From Pseudobdellovibrionaceae bacterium (GTDB taxonomy: Bacteria; Bdellovibrionota; Bdellovibrionia; Bdellovibrionales; UBA1609), in the NCBI GenBank assembly GCA_023954155.1, contig JAMLIO010000007.1, positions 62,001-126,000 on the forward strand: a DNA stretch of 64,000 bases, read 5' to 3'. The position numbers were made by a program, and so were the translations under genes. Below, in pieces: positions 16,808 to 26,213 of the stretch. The notes under the pieces were generated by a model. The model was given only the letters and a program-made list of their open reading frames with translations, was not told the origin of the DNA and made no database searches. Position 1 is the first letter of the stretch; every line of letters begins with the position of its first letter.

Positions 16808-17104
16808 ATGTCATCAACTCAACCCAAACATAAAAACGCTAAGGGGACTCTGCGTAACCAAAAAGGCCAAGGACTGATTGAATACATCATTCTTGTCGCC
16901 CTGATTGCCATCGCCTCAATTGGTGTGATGCGCGTTTTAAGCCAAACAGCAAACACCCAACTGGCCAACATCACAAACTCCCTACAAGGTGGAGCACAGG
17001 CCCGAAAGATCGCCGCACCTCAGGTCTCAGAGACTCTTTATTCTAAAAAAGATCTCAGCGACTTTATGAAAAATGCAACCAAAGATGGACGTTCCAGCAA
17101 ATGA
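16808..17104 (+). CDS. Flp/Tad-type pilin-like protein
   Basis: 98 residues behind a strong AAGGAGG site. The segment KGQGLIEYIILVALIAIA fits the Flp pilin class: Gly before the cleavage point, Glu at position +4, and a single hydrophobic helix. The mature part would be ~75 residues. A long charged leader (~22 residues) precedes the site. It is the first gene of a plus-strand run of pseudopilin-like genes with overlapping ends (4 bp with the next). No TadA ATPase or prepilin peptidase genes lie nearby, so assembly would use machinery encoded elsewhere. Confidence 0.7.
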   Translation: MSSTQPKHKNAKGTLRNQKGQGLIEYIILVALIAIASIGVMRVLSQTANTQLANITNSLQGGAQARKIAAPQVSETLYSKKDLSDFMKNATKDGRSSK

Positions 17105-17445
17105 AGATTCATAAAGGCCAACGCGGACAAGCCCTTCTCGAAGCTCTCGCCATGGGTTTGGCCTTTATGAGTCTATTAGGGGGAACTTTTTTTACTTTGC
17201 TTTTAATTTGGAGCACAGCATGGACACGGCATCACCTCTACGAAGCGCTGATCTGTCTGAACAGTTTAAATTCACGACATCAGTGCGAGCAGCATTTTTA
17301 CAATCAGGCCTCAAGGGGTCTGATTGGTTTTCATGCCACGGGACTCAAATGGAACAGAACTTTCAATCATGTAGAAGTAGAACTTTTAAGTGCCCTAAAC
17401 ACCACCCACCCTGTAAAAAAACACCTCGTCAGAGGGGGTCTGTAA
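17101..17445 (+). CDS. TadE-like pseudopilin
   Basis: 114 residues, start overlapping the previous stop by 4 bp. The N-terminus KGQRGQALLEALAMGLAFMS has the prepilin-like Gly-X-X-X-X-Glu arrangement followed by a hydrophobic helix, as in TadE/TadF minor pseudopilins of the Tad secretion system. The rest is polar with two Cys residues (ICLNS, HQCEQH). Its stop shares bases with the next start (TAATG). Confidence 0.6.
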   Translation: MKIHKGQRGQALLEALAMGLAFMSLLGGTFFTLLLIWSTAWTRHHLYEALICLNSLNSRHQCEQHFYNQASRGLIGFHATGLKWNRTFNHVEVELLSALNTTHPVKKHLVRGGL

Positions 17446-18044
17446 TGATTGGGGGACTCTTGCTCTTAAGCAGTCTCTTAGTTTTATCCGTAGCTCTGCT
17501 TCAGACATTTGTAGTGCTACAAAACTGGAAAAAACATCAGCACACCTGTCGCCTAGCAAGCCTCAAAGCTCAAGAGCACATCCTTAAAGGGTTTGAAGAA
17601 CTGATGAGCTTAAATCCCGAAGCTCGACTCTTAAGACAACAAAGGAAGCTTGCCGAGCGCAAAGTCAGAATGGCCCTCACTCCCAAGACACGCGCCCTAG
17701 CGCAAGCGCACTTAATGGCAGTCATCCTGCGACAAACCTTATTTGCTCGTAAGCAAGGTCTGATCATTCAACACAGCCGCCTGAAAGCCACCCGCGAACT
17801 TCGCCAAAATCAACTTCAACTTAAACAACCCAAAGTCCCTTTTGCTTTACTTAAACGCCCACCCCAGTCCCTTACCCCAGATTATATTTTGCCTCCTGTG
17901 GGATTAGAGCACTTACAAAAGATCGAGGTCACATGGAAACACACGTACAAAAACTTTCTTCTCAAAAATCAATGCGGAAGTACCATCAGTCGAAAATTAC
18001 AAGGTCTCAAAATCAAACTTCTATTTCTGGAAGCCTTCTCGTAG
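17445..18044 (+). CDS. Tad-associated minor protein with N-terminal helix
   Basis: I start it at the ATG at 17445, which overlaps the preceding stop, rather than at the far-upstream ATG of the same frame (17208), which would overlap the TadE-like gene. 199 residues: an N-terminal hydrophobic helix (GGLLLLSSLLVLSVALLQTF) and a long, basic, largely helical body rich in Leu, Arg and Gln. Position inside the pseudopilin cassette suggests a minor pseudopilin or TadG-like component. No family match recognised. Confidence 0.55.
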   Translation: MIGGLLLLSSLLVLSVALLQTFVVLQNWKKHQHTCRLASLKAQEHILKGFEELMSLNPEARLLRQQRKLAERKVRMALTPKTRALAQAHLMAVILRQTLFARKQGLIIQHSRLKATRELRQNQLQLKQPKVPFALLKRPPQSLTPDYILPPVGLEHLQKIEVTWKHTYKNFLLKNQCGSTISRKLQGLKIKLLFLEAFS

Positions 18045-18157
18045 AAAGTTTGGTCCTGATGCTGTTTTTGCTTTTACCACTTTTTACACTTTTAAAAAAA
18101 CACCATAACGTTTGGTTCACGGAGTTAGTGAAATATGAATTTAAAGTCCTTCCTTAA
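17933..18157 (+). CDS. Small pseudopilin-like protein
   Basis: 74 residues in another frame, overlapping the previous gene by 112 bp. A GAGG site lies 4 bp before the ATG. After a ~30-residue polar leader comes SGSLLVESLVLMLFLLLPLF, again with the Gly...Glu spacing of prepilins, then a short tail. Its end overlaps the next gene by 23 bp. The heavy overlap is unusual, but the hydrophobic prepilin pattern and the coupled neighbours support it. Confidence 0.5.
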   Translation: METHVQKLSSQKSMRKYHQSKITRSQNQTSISGSLLVESLVLMLFLLLPLFTLLKKHHNVWFTELVKYEFKVLP

Positions 18158-18638
18158 ACAACAAGGTTTAGTCAAAACCAATAGCCCTTCTATGGGGCTT
18201 GTTGGGGTTATCTTCGTGGCGATGATGGCAAGTTTAATCTTTAAAAATTTAAAAGCACCAGATAAGCCCGAGGACTCTGTACAGCACTTTGAGGCTTCGA
18301 CATTTATTCCTGCACATCATGTCTTAATCCCTATCGACGTAGAAAATGCCGAAGCTCTTAACGCCATGACAGGAGGTTATGCTTGGGTGGATTTATACAC
18401 TCCCACTCAAAGTGAATTTAGCCCTCTTAAACCCATAAAAATTGTGAAAAAAATTCGTATCCTAAGAGCACCTCTTGACCCTAATCATTACGGAATTATT
18501 GTACCTGAAGAGTACGCAGATGCTATTTTGAGTTATGGATTTCTATTTCGAGTGACATTAAATAGCAAAGACCACCATAATAGTGAATTGCTAGTAGGAC
18601 AGAAGCCACATAAACCTACTATTGTTTTTGGAGATTAA
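18135..18638 (+). CDS. CpaB-like periplasmic protein
   Basis: 167 residues. One N-terminal membrane helix (MGLVGVIFVAMMASLIF, ~20-36) anchors a periplasmic part. Around FIPAHHVLIPIDVENAEALN and IVPEEYADAILSYGFLFRV it resembles the SAF-type domain and following strand region of CpaB/RcpC pilus-assembly proteins, but shortened. A GGAG site precedes the ATG. Placement behind pseudopilins fits a Tad role; the domain match is tentative. Confidence 0.45.
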   Translation: MNLKSFLKQQGLVKTNSPSMGLVGVIFVAMMASLIFKNLKAPDKPEDSVQHFEASTFIPAHHVLIPIDVENAEALNAMTGGYAWVDLYTPTQSEFSPLKPIKIVKKIRILRAPLDPNHYGIIVPEEYADAILSYGFLFRVTLNSKDHHNSELLVGQKPHKPTIVFGD

Positions 18639-18639
18639 A

Positions 18640-19767
18640 ATGGAATTTAGTTTTAAAAACACCTTGATTTACACGCTTAGCCTTACCCATATTCTGACCT
18701 GTATGTACGCCCCTACAAGCTGGGCTTCCATTCCCAAAACCCTGCCACAAAAGATTCTTGTGCAAAGTATTGATGCTGAAGACATGGATTTTGAAAACTT
18801 CATCAACACAAACCCCGAATTTATCAGTCTTGAAAAAATTCAACCTGAGGTGTCTTCTGAAGCTATTGCACAAATTCGCTCTCTACAAGCTTTAGCCAAT
18901 ACTGAGTTTATGGGCGAAGACCCCAATAAGTCTATTCCCTTATATGAACAGATCATCTCGATGGCACTAGATCAGGATTGGAATGAAGAGGCTCGCAAAA
19001 TTATTTTCACTTCCTTTTTCCGCCTAGCTCAACTGCAACCTCAATCTAGTGGCAATTATATTAAACAAGCTATTTTATTTGATCTCACTCAATCTCCTGA
19101 CACGGAATTGATCTCGCAGAACTTGCTTGCCTCTTTTGAAAAAATAAAAAAAGATTTAGACAAAGAAGTCATCGACTTTCAATCCCATTCCACAAAAACC
19201 TATTATGTAAATGGAGTGAAAGGACAAACTCAAATCCATCCCCAAGCTTTGTATAGGCTAACTTTTGTTTCAAATGTCTACGGACTCAAAACTGAAATTG
19301 TAAAAGGCGAGGCCACTGCTGAACTTTTCCCTTTTGGCACTCCTATCGCTCAGGGCTCTTGTAGAAATGTAAGCACCGTCAACACAGACATTCGTGATCT
19401 CAAACAGAGTTTTGTCTTTTCATCCCCAAAGTGCGCCCCTAAACTTTTAGCGGCAGTCGCCCAACTGACTCAACGTCAAATGCAACAGAGCGAAGCTCAT
19501 CTGTCCGACACTTTGCCTAGCAAAAGTGTAGTCGCTGCACAAAGAGTCGATATGAATCTATATCCCTCTTCGATCAATACGGATGATCTTGTGGACTCCA
19601 CCACTCACTTGGCCCCCTCCAGCACTAAAGGAAAGCTCAGCAAGAAGCAAAAAACCTGGATCATTGTGGTTTCAAGTATCGCGGCCGTAACATTAGGAGC
19701 CGTGCTGATTAACAAGCAAAATGATAAGTCTCGTGATTATGCACCCGTGGAGTCCAAAGGATTTTAA
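18640..19767 (+). CDS. Secreted hypothetical protein with C-terminal membrane anchor
   Basis: The ATG at 18640 follows a GGAG site (the frame opens at 18622). 375 residues. A signal-peptide-like N-terminus (LIYTLSLTHILTCMY) is followed by a helical repeat-like region (~60-160; FIKQAI/LFDLT blocks reminiscent of TPR helices), a strand-rich middle, and a C-terminal helix (WIIVVSSIAAVTLGAVLI). Its last 47 bp overlap the amidohydrolase frame. It may belong to the pseudopilin operon, but no function is recognised. Confidence 0.6.
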   Translation: MEFSFKNTLIYTLSLTHILTCMYAPTSWASIPKTLPQKILVQSIDAEDMDFENFINTNPEFISLEKIQPEVSSEAIAQIRSLQALANTEFMGEDPNKSIPLYEQIISMALDQDWNEEARKIIFTSFFRLAQLQPQSSGNYIKQAILFDLTQSPDTELISQNLLASFEKIKKDLDKEVIDFQSHSTKTYYVNGVKGQTQIHPQALYRLTFVSNVYGLKTEIVKGEATAELFPFGTPIAQGSCRNVSTVNTDIRDLKQSFVFSSPKCAPKLLAAVAQLTQRQMQQSEAHLSDTLPSKSVVAAQRVDMNLYPSSINTDDLVDSTTHLAPSSTKGKLSKKQKTWIIVVSSIAAVTLGAVLINKQNDKSRDYAPVESKGF

Positions 19768-21253
19768 ATCAAAGCCCTTTAAAAGTTCAGGCGATCCTGT
19801 AACGTTTGAAGCCTTTGATTTCAAAGACACTTATTATTTTAGCATCCCCAGACTCTATGACAGCCATGTCCATCTGCAAGGTATTGGTAAGTTTTCTGGT
19901 GATCGCAATTTATCTCATTGCACAAGTTTAGCGGAAATAAAGACTCAACTAGAAAAACTCATCCTTTCTGAACCTCATTCACCAACAGACCCTGGGCCTC
20001 ACGCGGAAGTCTTAAGCTCACAAGCGGGCTCGGAACATTACGTAGAAGCCTTTGGCTTACTGGCGGAAAGATTAAACTTAAAAGACCTTTGCCAGTGGGC
20101 CACCCATACTTATCCTCATGTGGTCTTTTGTTTGGTGTTAGAAGACGGACACAGGGCCCTTTTCACAGGAGGGCTCCCACCCTACAAAATCTCTGAGGCA
20201 CAATATATCTACAGTGACACTGCAAAAATCATAGGGGTGCTGGTGGGCGATCAACTTCGACCCACCTTTGAAGCTTGGTTATCCACAAAGATGCCCTTTG
20301 CTGAGTCACCATTAAAACTCAAACAAGATCTGCTCACGGGACAAAAAATTTTACTGCAAAATGGCTTTACCCATTGTCGAGATATGACCTCTGATCCATT
20401 ACAGTTTCAAACTCTTTTAGAACTAGAAAGAGTCCAACAATTTTTTATTTATACTGATCTATACTTTTCAAACTTCAAAGGGGAACCTCTTGAATATCTA
20501 TTAAAACAAGTTCAAACTTATAAATCTTTAAGCACCCCTAGGCTCCAGCTTAAAGGTATAAAAATTTTCCTTGATGGCACATTATCTGGCAATAACCTAG
20601 ATTGTTCTTGCTCCCTACTCAGTTCAAATGTCGCGACCTATAACACAGAAGACATCTACGAAATTTTACAAGCCGCTCACAAACACAATGTGGAAGTGGC
20701 CTTTCACTGTATCGGAGACCTAGCCTTTGAAAAGATTGTTCTGGCCCTCAAAAAATTAGCAACACACACTGGAGGACATCTCCCTTACACCCACTTCGAA
20801 CACTGTGAGTTTATCAACGATCAAAGTTTAAGGTACTTAGCAGATTTAAAACAGAGCTATCCTCAAAGCCGCCCTCATCATAAACTTCACTTTCACTTTC
20901 AGCCTTCACATTGGATTTCAGATCACAACAAAGTCCCCGCTCATGCCCAAAATCTGCATTTCTTTGCATGGGACCTTTTACCCAAGATGGGCTTTCCCAA
21001 TGTGTTTTTTGGTAGTGACGCTCCCGTCACTCCACCTTTTGCACGCTTAGATCATAAACAGGAACTTTGCTCATTTTTGATGCAGAAATCATGGGCCACA
21101 CCATGGTGGACGCATTTTATTTACCCAGATCGGCAACGAGGACCTCTGACATTCACTTTATTTCAAGATTCCAAGTCTAGTTTCAAAGACAATAAAGATA
21201 ATACGACGAGCATTTGTAAAGTTTTTATTGATGGAAAATTGATAAGCCTTTAA
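19721..21253 (+). CDS. YtcJ-like amidohydrolase
   Basis: 510 residues. The metal ligands of the amidohydrolase superfamily appear in order: HxH in DSHVHLQG, the carboxylatable Lys in LKGIKIFLDG, His in VAFHCIGD, His in HFEHCEFI, and Asp in FGSDAPVTPP. YtcJ-family enzymes hydrolyse amide or ester bonds of cyclic or formylated substrates. The N-terminal strand domain seen in most family members is short or absent here. No ribosome site is visible, so translation is probably coupled to the upstream gene; starts at 19721 and 19739 are both possible. Confidence 0.8.
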   Translation: MISLVIMHPWSPKDFKSKPFKSSGDPVTFEAFDFKDTYYFSIPRLYDSHVHLQGIGKFSGDRNLSHCTSLAEIKTQLEKLILSEPHSPTDPGPHAEVLSSQAGSEHYVEAFGLLAERLNLKDLCQWATHTYPHVVFCLVLEDGHRALFTGGLPPYKISEAQYIYSDTAKIIGVLVGDQLRPTFEAWLSTKMPFAESPLKLKQDLLTGQKILLQNGFTHCRDMTSDPLQFQTLLELERVQQFFIYTDLYFSNFKGEPLEYLLKQVQTYKSLSTPRLQLKGIKIFLDGTLSGNNLDCSCSLLSSNVATYNTEDIYEILQAAHKHNVEVAFHCIGDLAFEKIVLALKKLATHTGGHLPYTHFEHCEFINDQSLRYLADLKQSYPQSRPHHKLHFHFQPSHWISDHNKVPAHAQNLHFFAWDLLPKMGFPNVFFGSDAPVTPPFARLDHKQELCSFLMQKSWATPWWTHFIYPDRQRGPLTFTLFQDSKSSFKDNKDNTTSICKVFIDGKLISL

Positions 21254-21331
21254 ATTTTTATATAAGCGCAACTTTTCTTTTACCCTATTGTTACAAAGAA
21301 AACCTTTACATTTATTTGAGGAGTCAAACTT

Positions 21332-22057
21332 ATGAAATCACTACAGTATTTACTGGGTCTACTTTTAATCTTTTCTCTTACTGCTTGTAACAGCTGGAAC
21401 AAAGAAAAATGCCAAAACACCAACTGGGATGCCTTAGGTTACGGTGAAGGCGCGCAAGGTAAACCCAACGCTTCTGCCAGTTACGCAACAAGATGTGAAA
21501 AACAGGGCGTAAAAATCAATTACGACAGTTATTTAGTGGGATACAACAGAGGCCTTACTCAATACTGCTCTTACGATCGTGGTTACCAAAATGCCATGGA
21601 CGCAGCACCCATCCACTCTCTTTGTTCTTCTAATCTGAAATATAAGGACGGATACGCCAAAGGCGTTCAAGCTTTTTGTACTCACGACAACGGATACAAA
21701 AGAGGGACAGAGGGGCACCCGCTTACAGCTATGTGTGGAAGCTCTACTAAAAAGGCCTACCATGATGGGTATAAAAAAGGACGTAAAATCTTTTTACAAA
21801 AAGAAGTCCAAGAGATTGGTTACGACATTTCACGCGCCAACAATGACCTGAACAGAATCAGAGACACCATTGCCGACAAACAATTCCAATTGCAAAGAAT
21901 CCCCACACATTCTGCCGAACCTTCAGTCATCCAACTTCGACATGATCTTGAAAGCGAACTGAGTTCTTTGATCTCTAAACGCGATGGTATCATTCGCCAA
22001 ATTTCTGATATGGAGAGCACTCTTACTTCTTACGAAAGAGAACTTCGAAGTCTCTAA
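21332..22057 (+). CDS. DUF2799-family lipoprotein
   Basis: 241 residues. The N-terminal leader ends in the lipobox LTAC, so the Cys is lipidated. Four repeats of the DUF2799 sort follow, each with a Tyr-Gly/Asp-Gly core and a conserved Cys: WDALGYGEGAQG, YDSYLVGYNRG, YDRGYQNAMDAA, YKDGYAKGVQAF. A C-terminal coiled coil of ~70 residues closes the protein. Predicted envelope lipoprotein of unknown role. GAGGAG precedes the ATG. Confidence 0.85.
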   Translation: MKSLQYLLGLLLIFSLTACNSWNKEKCQNTNWDALGYGEGAQGKPNASASYATRCEKQGVKINYDSYLVGYNRGLTQYCSYDRGYQNAMDAAPIHSLCSSNLKYKDGYAKGVQAFCTHDNGYKRGTEGHPLTAMCGSSTKKAYHDGYKKGRKIFLQKEVQEIGYDISRANNDLNRIRDTIADKQFQLQRIPTHSAEPSVIQLRHDLESELSSLISKRDGIIRQISDMESTLTSYERELRSL

Positions 22058-22079
22058 TATTCATCCACGAAGAGATCGA

Positions 22080-24185
22080 CTAAATCAGTCGTCCCATCTT
22101 TCTTAGAATTTCATCTTGGATCTTGGTGGGTATCGCTTGGTATTCACTAAAGGTCATAGTAAAGCTGGCTCGCCCTTGGGACATGGATCTTAAATCTGTG
22201 GCATAACCAAATAGCTCTGCTAGAGGGGCCTCGGCTAGGATCACCTGTGTGCCCCCTTTAGGTGTAATGCTGTTGATCTTACCTCGACGTGAATTGATAT
22301 CGCCTACCACGTTACCCACAAAATCATCTGGAGATATCACTTCAAGTTTAAAAATGGGTTCAAGCATTTTGCACTTGGCTTCCCTTAAAGCTTTCCTTAC
22401 TGTTTGTGCCACAGCCACACGACACACACCATCTGTCGTCACAGACAGATCAAAGCCCAAATCTTTAAGCTCTACACGCACATCAAGCATAGGATAGCCC
22501 GAAAGTGGACCGCTCATCACAGAGTCCAAAGCCCCTTCTTTTAAAGCGGACTTCCATGGTTGCGGAATCTTTTCATCGGACTCCTTAACAAAAGAATAGG
22601 TCACACCCACACCTTTTGTATTTGGCGCAAGCACAACTTCACACTCAGCCCACTCCACCGTAGAGCCCACTGTGCGCTCAAACCTAGATTTGGCCTTCAC
22701 TTCGTTGGTGATCATCTCACGGTAAGAGACCTGAGGTTTACCTACGTTGGCGGTCGCTTTAAACTCTCTTAAAAGTCGATCTACAAGAATTTCCAGATGC
22801 AGTTCACCCATTCCTGACAAGAGCGTCTGTCCCGTTTCAGGATCTTCTGTCACACGACAAGAAGGGTCTTCACGCAGTAAAGAGGTCAATCCAACTTCTA
22901 GGTTTTTCTTGTCCGCAGAACTTTTAGGTTCAATGGCCACAGAAATCACAGGTTCAGGGAACTGAATGGATTCAAGAGACACCGCTTTTTTAGGCGAACA
23001 GAGAGTGTCCCCTGTTCCCGTAAGCTTTAAGCCAATAGCGGCTCCAATATCGCCAGCCTTAAGATCTTGCACTTCCGTTCTGGAGTTAGCATGAATTTTA
23101 AATAACTTCTGGATTCTTTCGCGTTTATCCAAACGTGGGTTAAGTAGACTGTCGCCCACTTTTATAATCCCCGAATACATTCTAATAAAAGTCATGGTGC
23201 CTGCAAAACTGTCGTTGGCGATCTTAAAGGCCAACGCCACAGGCGGACTGTCAAAGTCAGTCTTACACACGACTTCACGAGTTTCTTTGTTGGGATCAAT
23301 CCCTACCACATCGGGGCGATCTAACGGGCTTGGTAAATAATCAATCACCGCATCTAACAGAGCCTGAATGCCTTTGTTCTTAAAAGCAGATCCACACAAC
23401 AGTGGGGTGACCTTCAAAGATAAAGTGGCCGCTCTAAGTGTAGTTTTAATCTCTTGCTCCGTTAAAACTTCACCATTTAAATACTTTTCCATAAGAGCAT
23501 CATCAAATTCGCAAATCTTTTCCAATAAAGCTTCTCGGTGAGTTTCAAACTCTGCTTTGTAGGCCTCAGGAATATCTTGCACTTCAAAGCTCTGGCCTAA
23601 GTCCGAGCCGCTCCAGATATAGGCGCAAGATTTCACTAAATCTACCACTCCTACAAACTGATCTTCTTGCCCAATAGGAAGTTGGATAGCGATGGGGTTA
23701 CCGTGAAGTTTTTCAACAATGCTGTCTTGGCACATGATGAAGTCTGCTCCGACTCTATCCATTTTGTTTACAAATGCAATTCTAGGTACTTTATACTTGT
23801 CCGCTTGGCGCCACACAGTTTCAGACTGAGGTTCTACACCACTGACTCCATCAAATACCGCAATAGCCCCATCAAGAACTCGCAAAGATCTTTCGACCTC
23901 AATGGTAAAGTCCACGTGCCCTGGGGTATCAATGATATTGACTCGGTGGTCTTTCCAAAAGCAAGTTGTCGCCGCCGAAGTGATCGTGATCCCACGCTCT
24001 TGCTCTTGCTCCATCCAGTCCATGGTGGCATCACCGTCATGAACCTCGCCGATCTTATGGTTTTTGCCTGTGTAATATAAAATGCGTTCTGTCGTGGTCG
24101 TCTTGCCCGCATCAATGTGGGCCATGATTCCAATATTACGCGTATATACAAGGTCTTCCACCTTTTGAGGCTCTTTTGCTGACAT
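22080..24185 (-). CDS. fusA: Elongation factor G
   Basis: Start placed at the ATG at 24185 (MSAKEPQKV), preceded by AGGTG; the frame opens three codons earlier at a GTG. 701 residues, the usual EF-G length. GTPase motifs: AHIDAGKTT (P-loop), [11 protein letters not shown] (switch I), DTPGHVDF (switch II), NKMD. Domains II-V follow. It translocates tRNA-mRNA on the ribosome. The gene does not adjoin rpsG as in the classic str operon: marC (opposite strand) and a 700-bp gap separate them. Confidence 0.97.
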   Translation of the reverse strand: MSAKEPQKVEDLVYTRNIGIMAHIDAGKTTTTERILYYTGKNHKIGEVHDGDATMDWMEQEQERGITITSAATTCFWKDHRVNIIDTPGHVDFTIEVERSLRVLDGAIAVFDGVSGVEPQSETVWRQADKYKVPRIAFVNKMDRVGADFIMCQDSIVEKLHGNPIAIQLPIGQEDQFVGVVDLVKSCAYIWSGSDLGQSFEVQDIPEAYKAEFETHREALLEKICEFDDALMEKYLNGEVLTEQEIKTTLRAATLSLKVTPLLCGSAFKNKGIQALLDAVIDYLPSPLDRPDVVGIDPNKETREVVCKTDFDSPPVALAFKIANDSFAGTMTFIRMYSGIIKVGDSLLNPRLDKRERIQKLFKIHANSRTEVQDLKAGDIGAAIGLKLTGTGDTLCSPKKAVSLESIQFPEPVISVAIEPKSSADKKNLEVGLTSLLREDPSCRVTEDPETGQTLLSGMGELHLEILVDRLLREFKATANVGKPQVSYREMITNEVKAKSRFERTVGSTVEWAECEVVLAPNTKGVGVTYSFVKESDEKIPQPWKSALKEGALDSVMSGPLSGYPMLDVRVELKDLGFDLSVTTDGVCRVAVAQTVRKALREAKCKMLEPIFKLEVISPDDFVGNVVGDINSRRGKINSITPKGGTQVILAEAPLAELFGYATDLRSMSQGRASFTMTFSEYQAIPTKIQDEILRKMGRLI

Positions 24186-24288
24186 AAAACACACCTAAGT
24201 TTTTCGATTAAGTGATGAATTTAGCCCATATCATCAAAAATGATAAGCACTAAATCATATCATTAGTCTTAAGCACCCACTTCAGCCA

Positions 24289-24316
24289 TTGACACACTTT
24301 GCATAAGTCCTATAAG
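24289..24316 (+). promoter_or_regulatory. Probable sigma-70 promoter of the MarC gene
   Basis: A perfect TTGACA at 24289-24294, a 16-nt spacer, and TATAAG at 24311-24316. The gene's ATG is 56 bp downstream at 24372. It lies in the 186-bp divergent gap with fusA. Confidence 0.55.
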
Positions 24317-24371
24317 GCTTACTCAAAGTGAGGGCAACAAGGCCCCCACGGATCAAGTATGGTGCTGTAAA

Positions 24372-25028
24372 ATGGAAGAGCTTATTGCAGTAGGAACCAA
24401 ATTCATGCTGGCGTTCATCAGTCTGTTTATGATTGTGGACCCCCTAGGCACTGGTCCTGTCGTCTTAAGTTTAACCCGCAATTATTCTGCGGCAGACACC
24501 GAACGCATCATTAAACGCGCCTGCCTCATCGGTGCTCAGGTCTTAATCTTCTTCCAGTTATTTGGGAACTTTCTCTTTGGTTTTTTACACATTGATCTGA
24601 ATGCCTTTAAGATTGCAGGTGGATTGTTACTGTTTATGACCGCATGGGATATGATCAAGGCTAAAACGGCGGGAGAAAAATACCCCTCAGAGGTTCATGA
24701 AGCCGTCGAACGTGATGACATCAGCATCTTCCCTATTGCCATGCCTCTGCTAGCAGGCCCAGGGGCCATCACCTCGGTGATTGTCTATTCCAACAGCCCT
24801 GACAGTTCATTTTTGGAGAACTCTTTGGTCTCGATTCTAGCGATTGTTCTGACCTTCTTTTTGGCCTTTCAGATCATGCGATATTCCAATAAAGTGAAGA
24901 AGCTTTTGGGCCAATCAGGAATTGCGGTTTTACAGCGGGTGATGGGTATTCTGCTGGCTTCGTTGTCTTTGCAACTCATCACCGAAGGCTCAACCCTTTT
25001 GGTCTTTAAAATCTTACAATCCGCGTAG
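24372..25028 (+). CDS. MarC-family integral membrane protein
   Basis: 218 residues with six hydrophobic helices. Family signatures: FISLFMIVDPLGTGPVVLSL near the N-terminus and FPIAMPLLAGPGAITSVIV in the middle. MarC/UPF0056 proteins are inner-membrane proteins of unsettled function, once linked to multiple antibiotic resistance. The gene is monocistronic, divergent from fusA and followed by a long gene-free region. Confidence 0.9.
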   Translation: MEELIAVGTKFMLAFISLFMIVDPLGTGPVVLSLTRNYSAADTERIIKRACLIGAQVLIFFQLFGNFLFGFLHIDLNAFKIAGGLLLFMTAWDMIKAKTAGEKYPSEVHEAVERDDISIFPIAMPLLAGPGAITSVIVYSNSPDSSFLENSLVSILAIVLTFFLAFQIMRYSNKVKKLLGQSGIAVLQRVMGILLASLSLQLITEGSTLLVFKILQSA

Positions 25029-25153
25029 CCTGCGGAACATCGACCAAAACTTTCAAAAGTTAGAACCCACTCCCTATGAGTTTGAAATTCACCCCTCGTA
25101 AATTTCTTTGAGCCCGATGTGTTGGTACGGTTTGCCTAAAGGCACCAAAAGTT

Positions 25154-25181
25154 GAGGGGTCATAGTCCCTTATGACCCCTC
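25154..25181. repeat. Perfect 11-bp inverted repeat hairpin
   Basis: GAGGGGTCATA (25154-25164) and TATGACCCCTC (25171-25181) pair around the six-base loop GTCCCT. No T-run follows on either strand, so it is not a typical intrinsic terminator; structural RNA element or protein site are options. Confidence 0.7.
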
Positions 25182-25564
25182 GAACAAGACTCCCCCTTGC
25201 GGCTACAACTGGTCTTACTGACCCATCCTTAGGTATGCCCCCCACCCAAATGTGTCGCCTACTCATGGTGCGTTTGCGGCTTTAGTCTTCCTCCCCCGAG
25301 ATCAGAGTTGTCCTTGAACAAGCCCTTTTGTACTAAAGCCTGTGGTGCTTCCAAATCCCCCTTGGTTTTTGTTTTGGCTCCCTCCCCCTAGCAGTGCTTT
25401 ATCAGGAGCCTCACCACTAAAGCCATAATACCAAGGTCTGGCCATAATGCTATTATTTTAAAAATAAAGTTCTTATAAAAGTTTATAAAAAATAAAAAGA
25501 CTCTGCCTTGCCCCTCTTCTGGGCCTTAAACAGAACCTTGTGCGCGCTCTTTTATAAAATACTG

Positions 25565-25641
25565 CGGAAGTGGGCACGTAAAACTCCGTGCAAAAGTGGG
25601 CACAAAAAGCCCCATACGGAACTGGGCGCATAAGCCCCGTG
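25565..25641. repeat. Three degenerate 26-bp tandem repeats
   Basis: Units at 25565-25590, 25591-25616 and 25617-25641 share the pattern C-R-G/A-AA-S-TGGGC-R-C followed by A-rich sequence and CYCCRTG/A. The cores AAGTGGGCAC, AAGTGGGCAC and AACTGGGCGC start at 25568, 25594 and 25620, an exact period of 26. Confidence 0.7.
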
Positions 25642-25660
25642 CAGACACAAGTGGTTTAAA

Positions 25661-25691
25661 ATAAAAAAACCCACATCAAAAGATATGGGTT
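25661..25691 (-). terminator. Intrinsic terminator after rpsG
   Basis: On the minus strand AACCCATATC-TTTT-GATGTGGGTT (one mismatch in a 10-bp stem, 25668-25691) is followed by seven T's. It lies 39 bp after the rpsG stop. Confidence 0.85.
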
Positions 25692-25729
25692 TTATTCTTA
25701 GCTCAAAAGCTGTTTGTATCTTGAAACTG

Positions 25730-26203
25730 TTACCAGTTGTAGTGAGAGAACGCTCTGTTGGCTTCTGCCATTTTATGAACGTCTTCACGTTTTTTGATAG
25801 AAGCACCACGGTTGTTGTAAGCATCAGCAAGCTCAGAAGCTAAACGCTCAGCCATAGTCTTTTCACCACGCTTACGTGAGTTTTCTGTCAACCATCTCAT
25901 AGCCAAAGTTAAACGACGAGCAGGTCTCACGTCCACAGGCACTTGGTAAGTGGCTCCACCTACACGGCGCGATCTGACTTCTAAAGAAGGCTTCGTGTTT
26001 TCTACAGCTTTTTTGAAAACAGTAAGTGGCTCTTCGCCAGACACTTTTTCTTTGAGTTTATCAAGAGCTTGATAAAGAATGGATTGCGCTACAGTTTTGC
26101 GACCATCAAGCATAAGCTTGTTCACGAAACGAGCTACAACAATGTCATTATAAATTGGATCAGGTAAAACTTCTCTTTGTACACTTTTATGACGTCTAGA
26201 CAT
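25730..26203 (-). CDS. rpsG: Small ribosomal subunit protein uS7
   Basis: 157 residues, normal for bacterial S7. Begins [20 protein letters not shown] and contains [20 protein letters not shown], the conserved core that organises the 3' major domain of 16S rRNA. It is 10 bp downstream of rpsL with a GGAGTAG site and is the last gene before a terminator. Confidence 0.97.
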   Translation of the reverse strand: MSRRHKSVQREVLPDPIYNDIVVARFVNKLMLDGRKTVAQSILYQALDKLKEKVSGEEPLTVFKKAVENTKPSLEVRSRRVGGATYQVPVDVRPARRLTLAMRWLTENSRKRGEKTMAERLASELADAYNNRGASIKKREDVHKMAEANRAFSHYNW

Positions 26204-26213
26204 TATCTACTCC

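Larger units (their letters stand above)
25029..25660. other. Gene-free structured region between marC and rpsG
   Basis: No credible CDS. A 68-codon minus-strand frame at 25060-25266 has no ribosome site and a composition unlike neighbours. The stretch is pyrimidine-rich on plus and holds many inverted repeats: the perfect hairpin at 25154-25181, a GCCT-AA-AGGC palindrome near 25135, and GGCTTTAGT/ACTAAAGCC arms in 25275-25425. At its right end come 26-bp tandem repeats. It might encode a structured RNA; I recognise no known family (not tmRNA, SRP or RNase P by their conserved cores). Confidence 0.45.

Noticed and set aside
17208-17444. N-terminal extension of the 17445 gene to 17208
   Set aside because: Overlaps the TadE-like gene entirely and encodes a polar, Cys-rich stretch unlike the hydrophobic N-terminus starting at 17445.
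25060-25266. 68-codon minus-strand frame in the marC-rpsG gap
   Set aside because: No Shine-Dalgarno, no recognisable domain, and it is interrupted by hairpin structure; treated as non-coding.
25565-25641. CRISPR-like array
   Set aside because: Units are degenerate, tandem with no spacers, only three copies; no cas genes are present.
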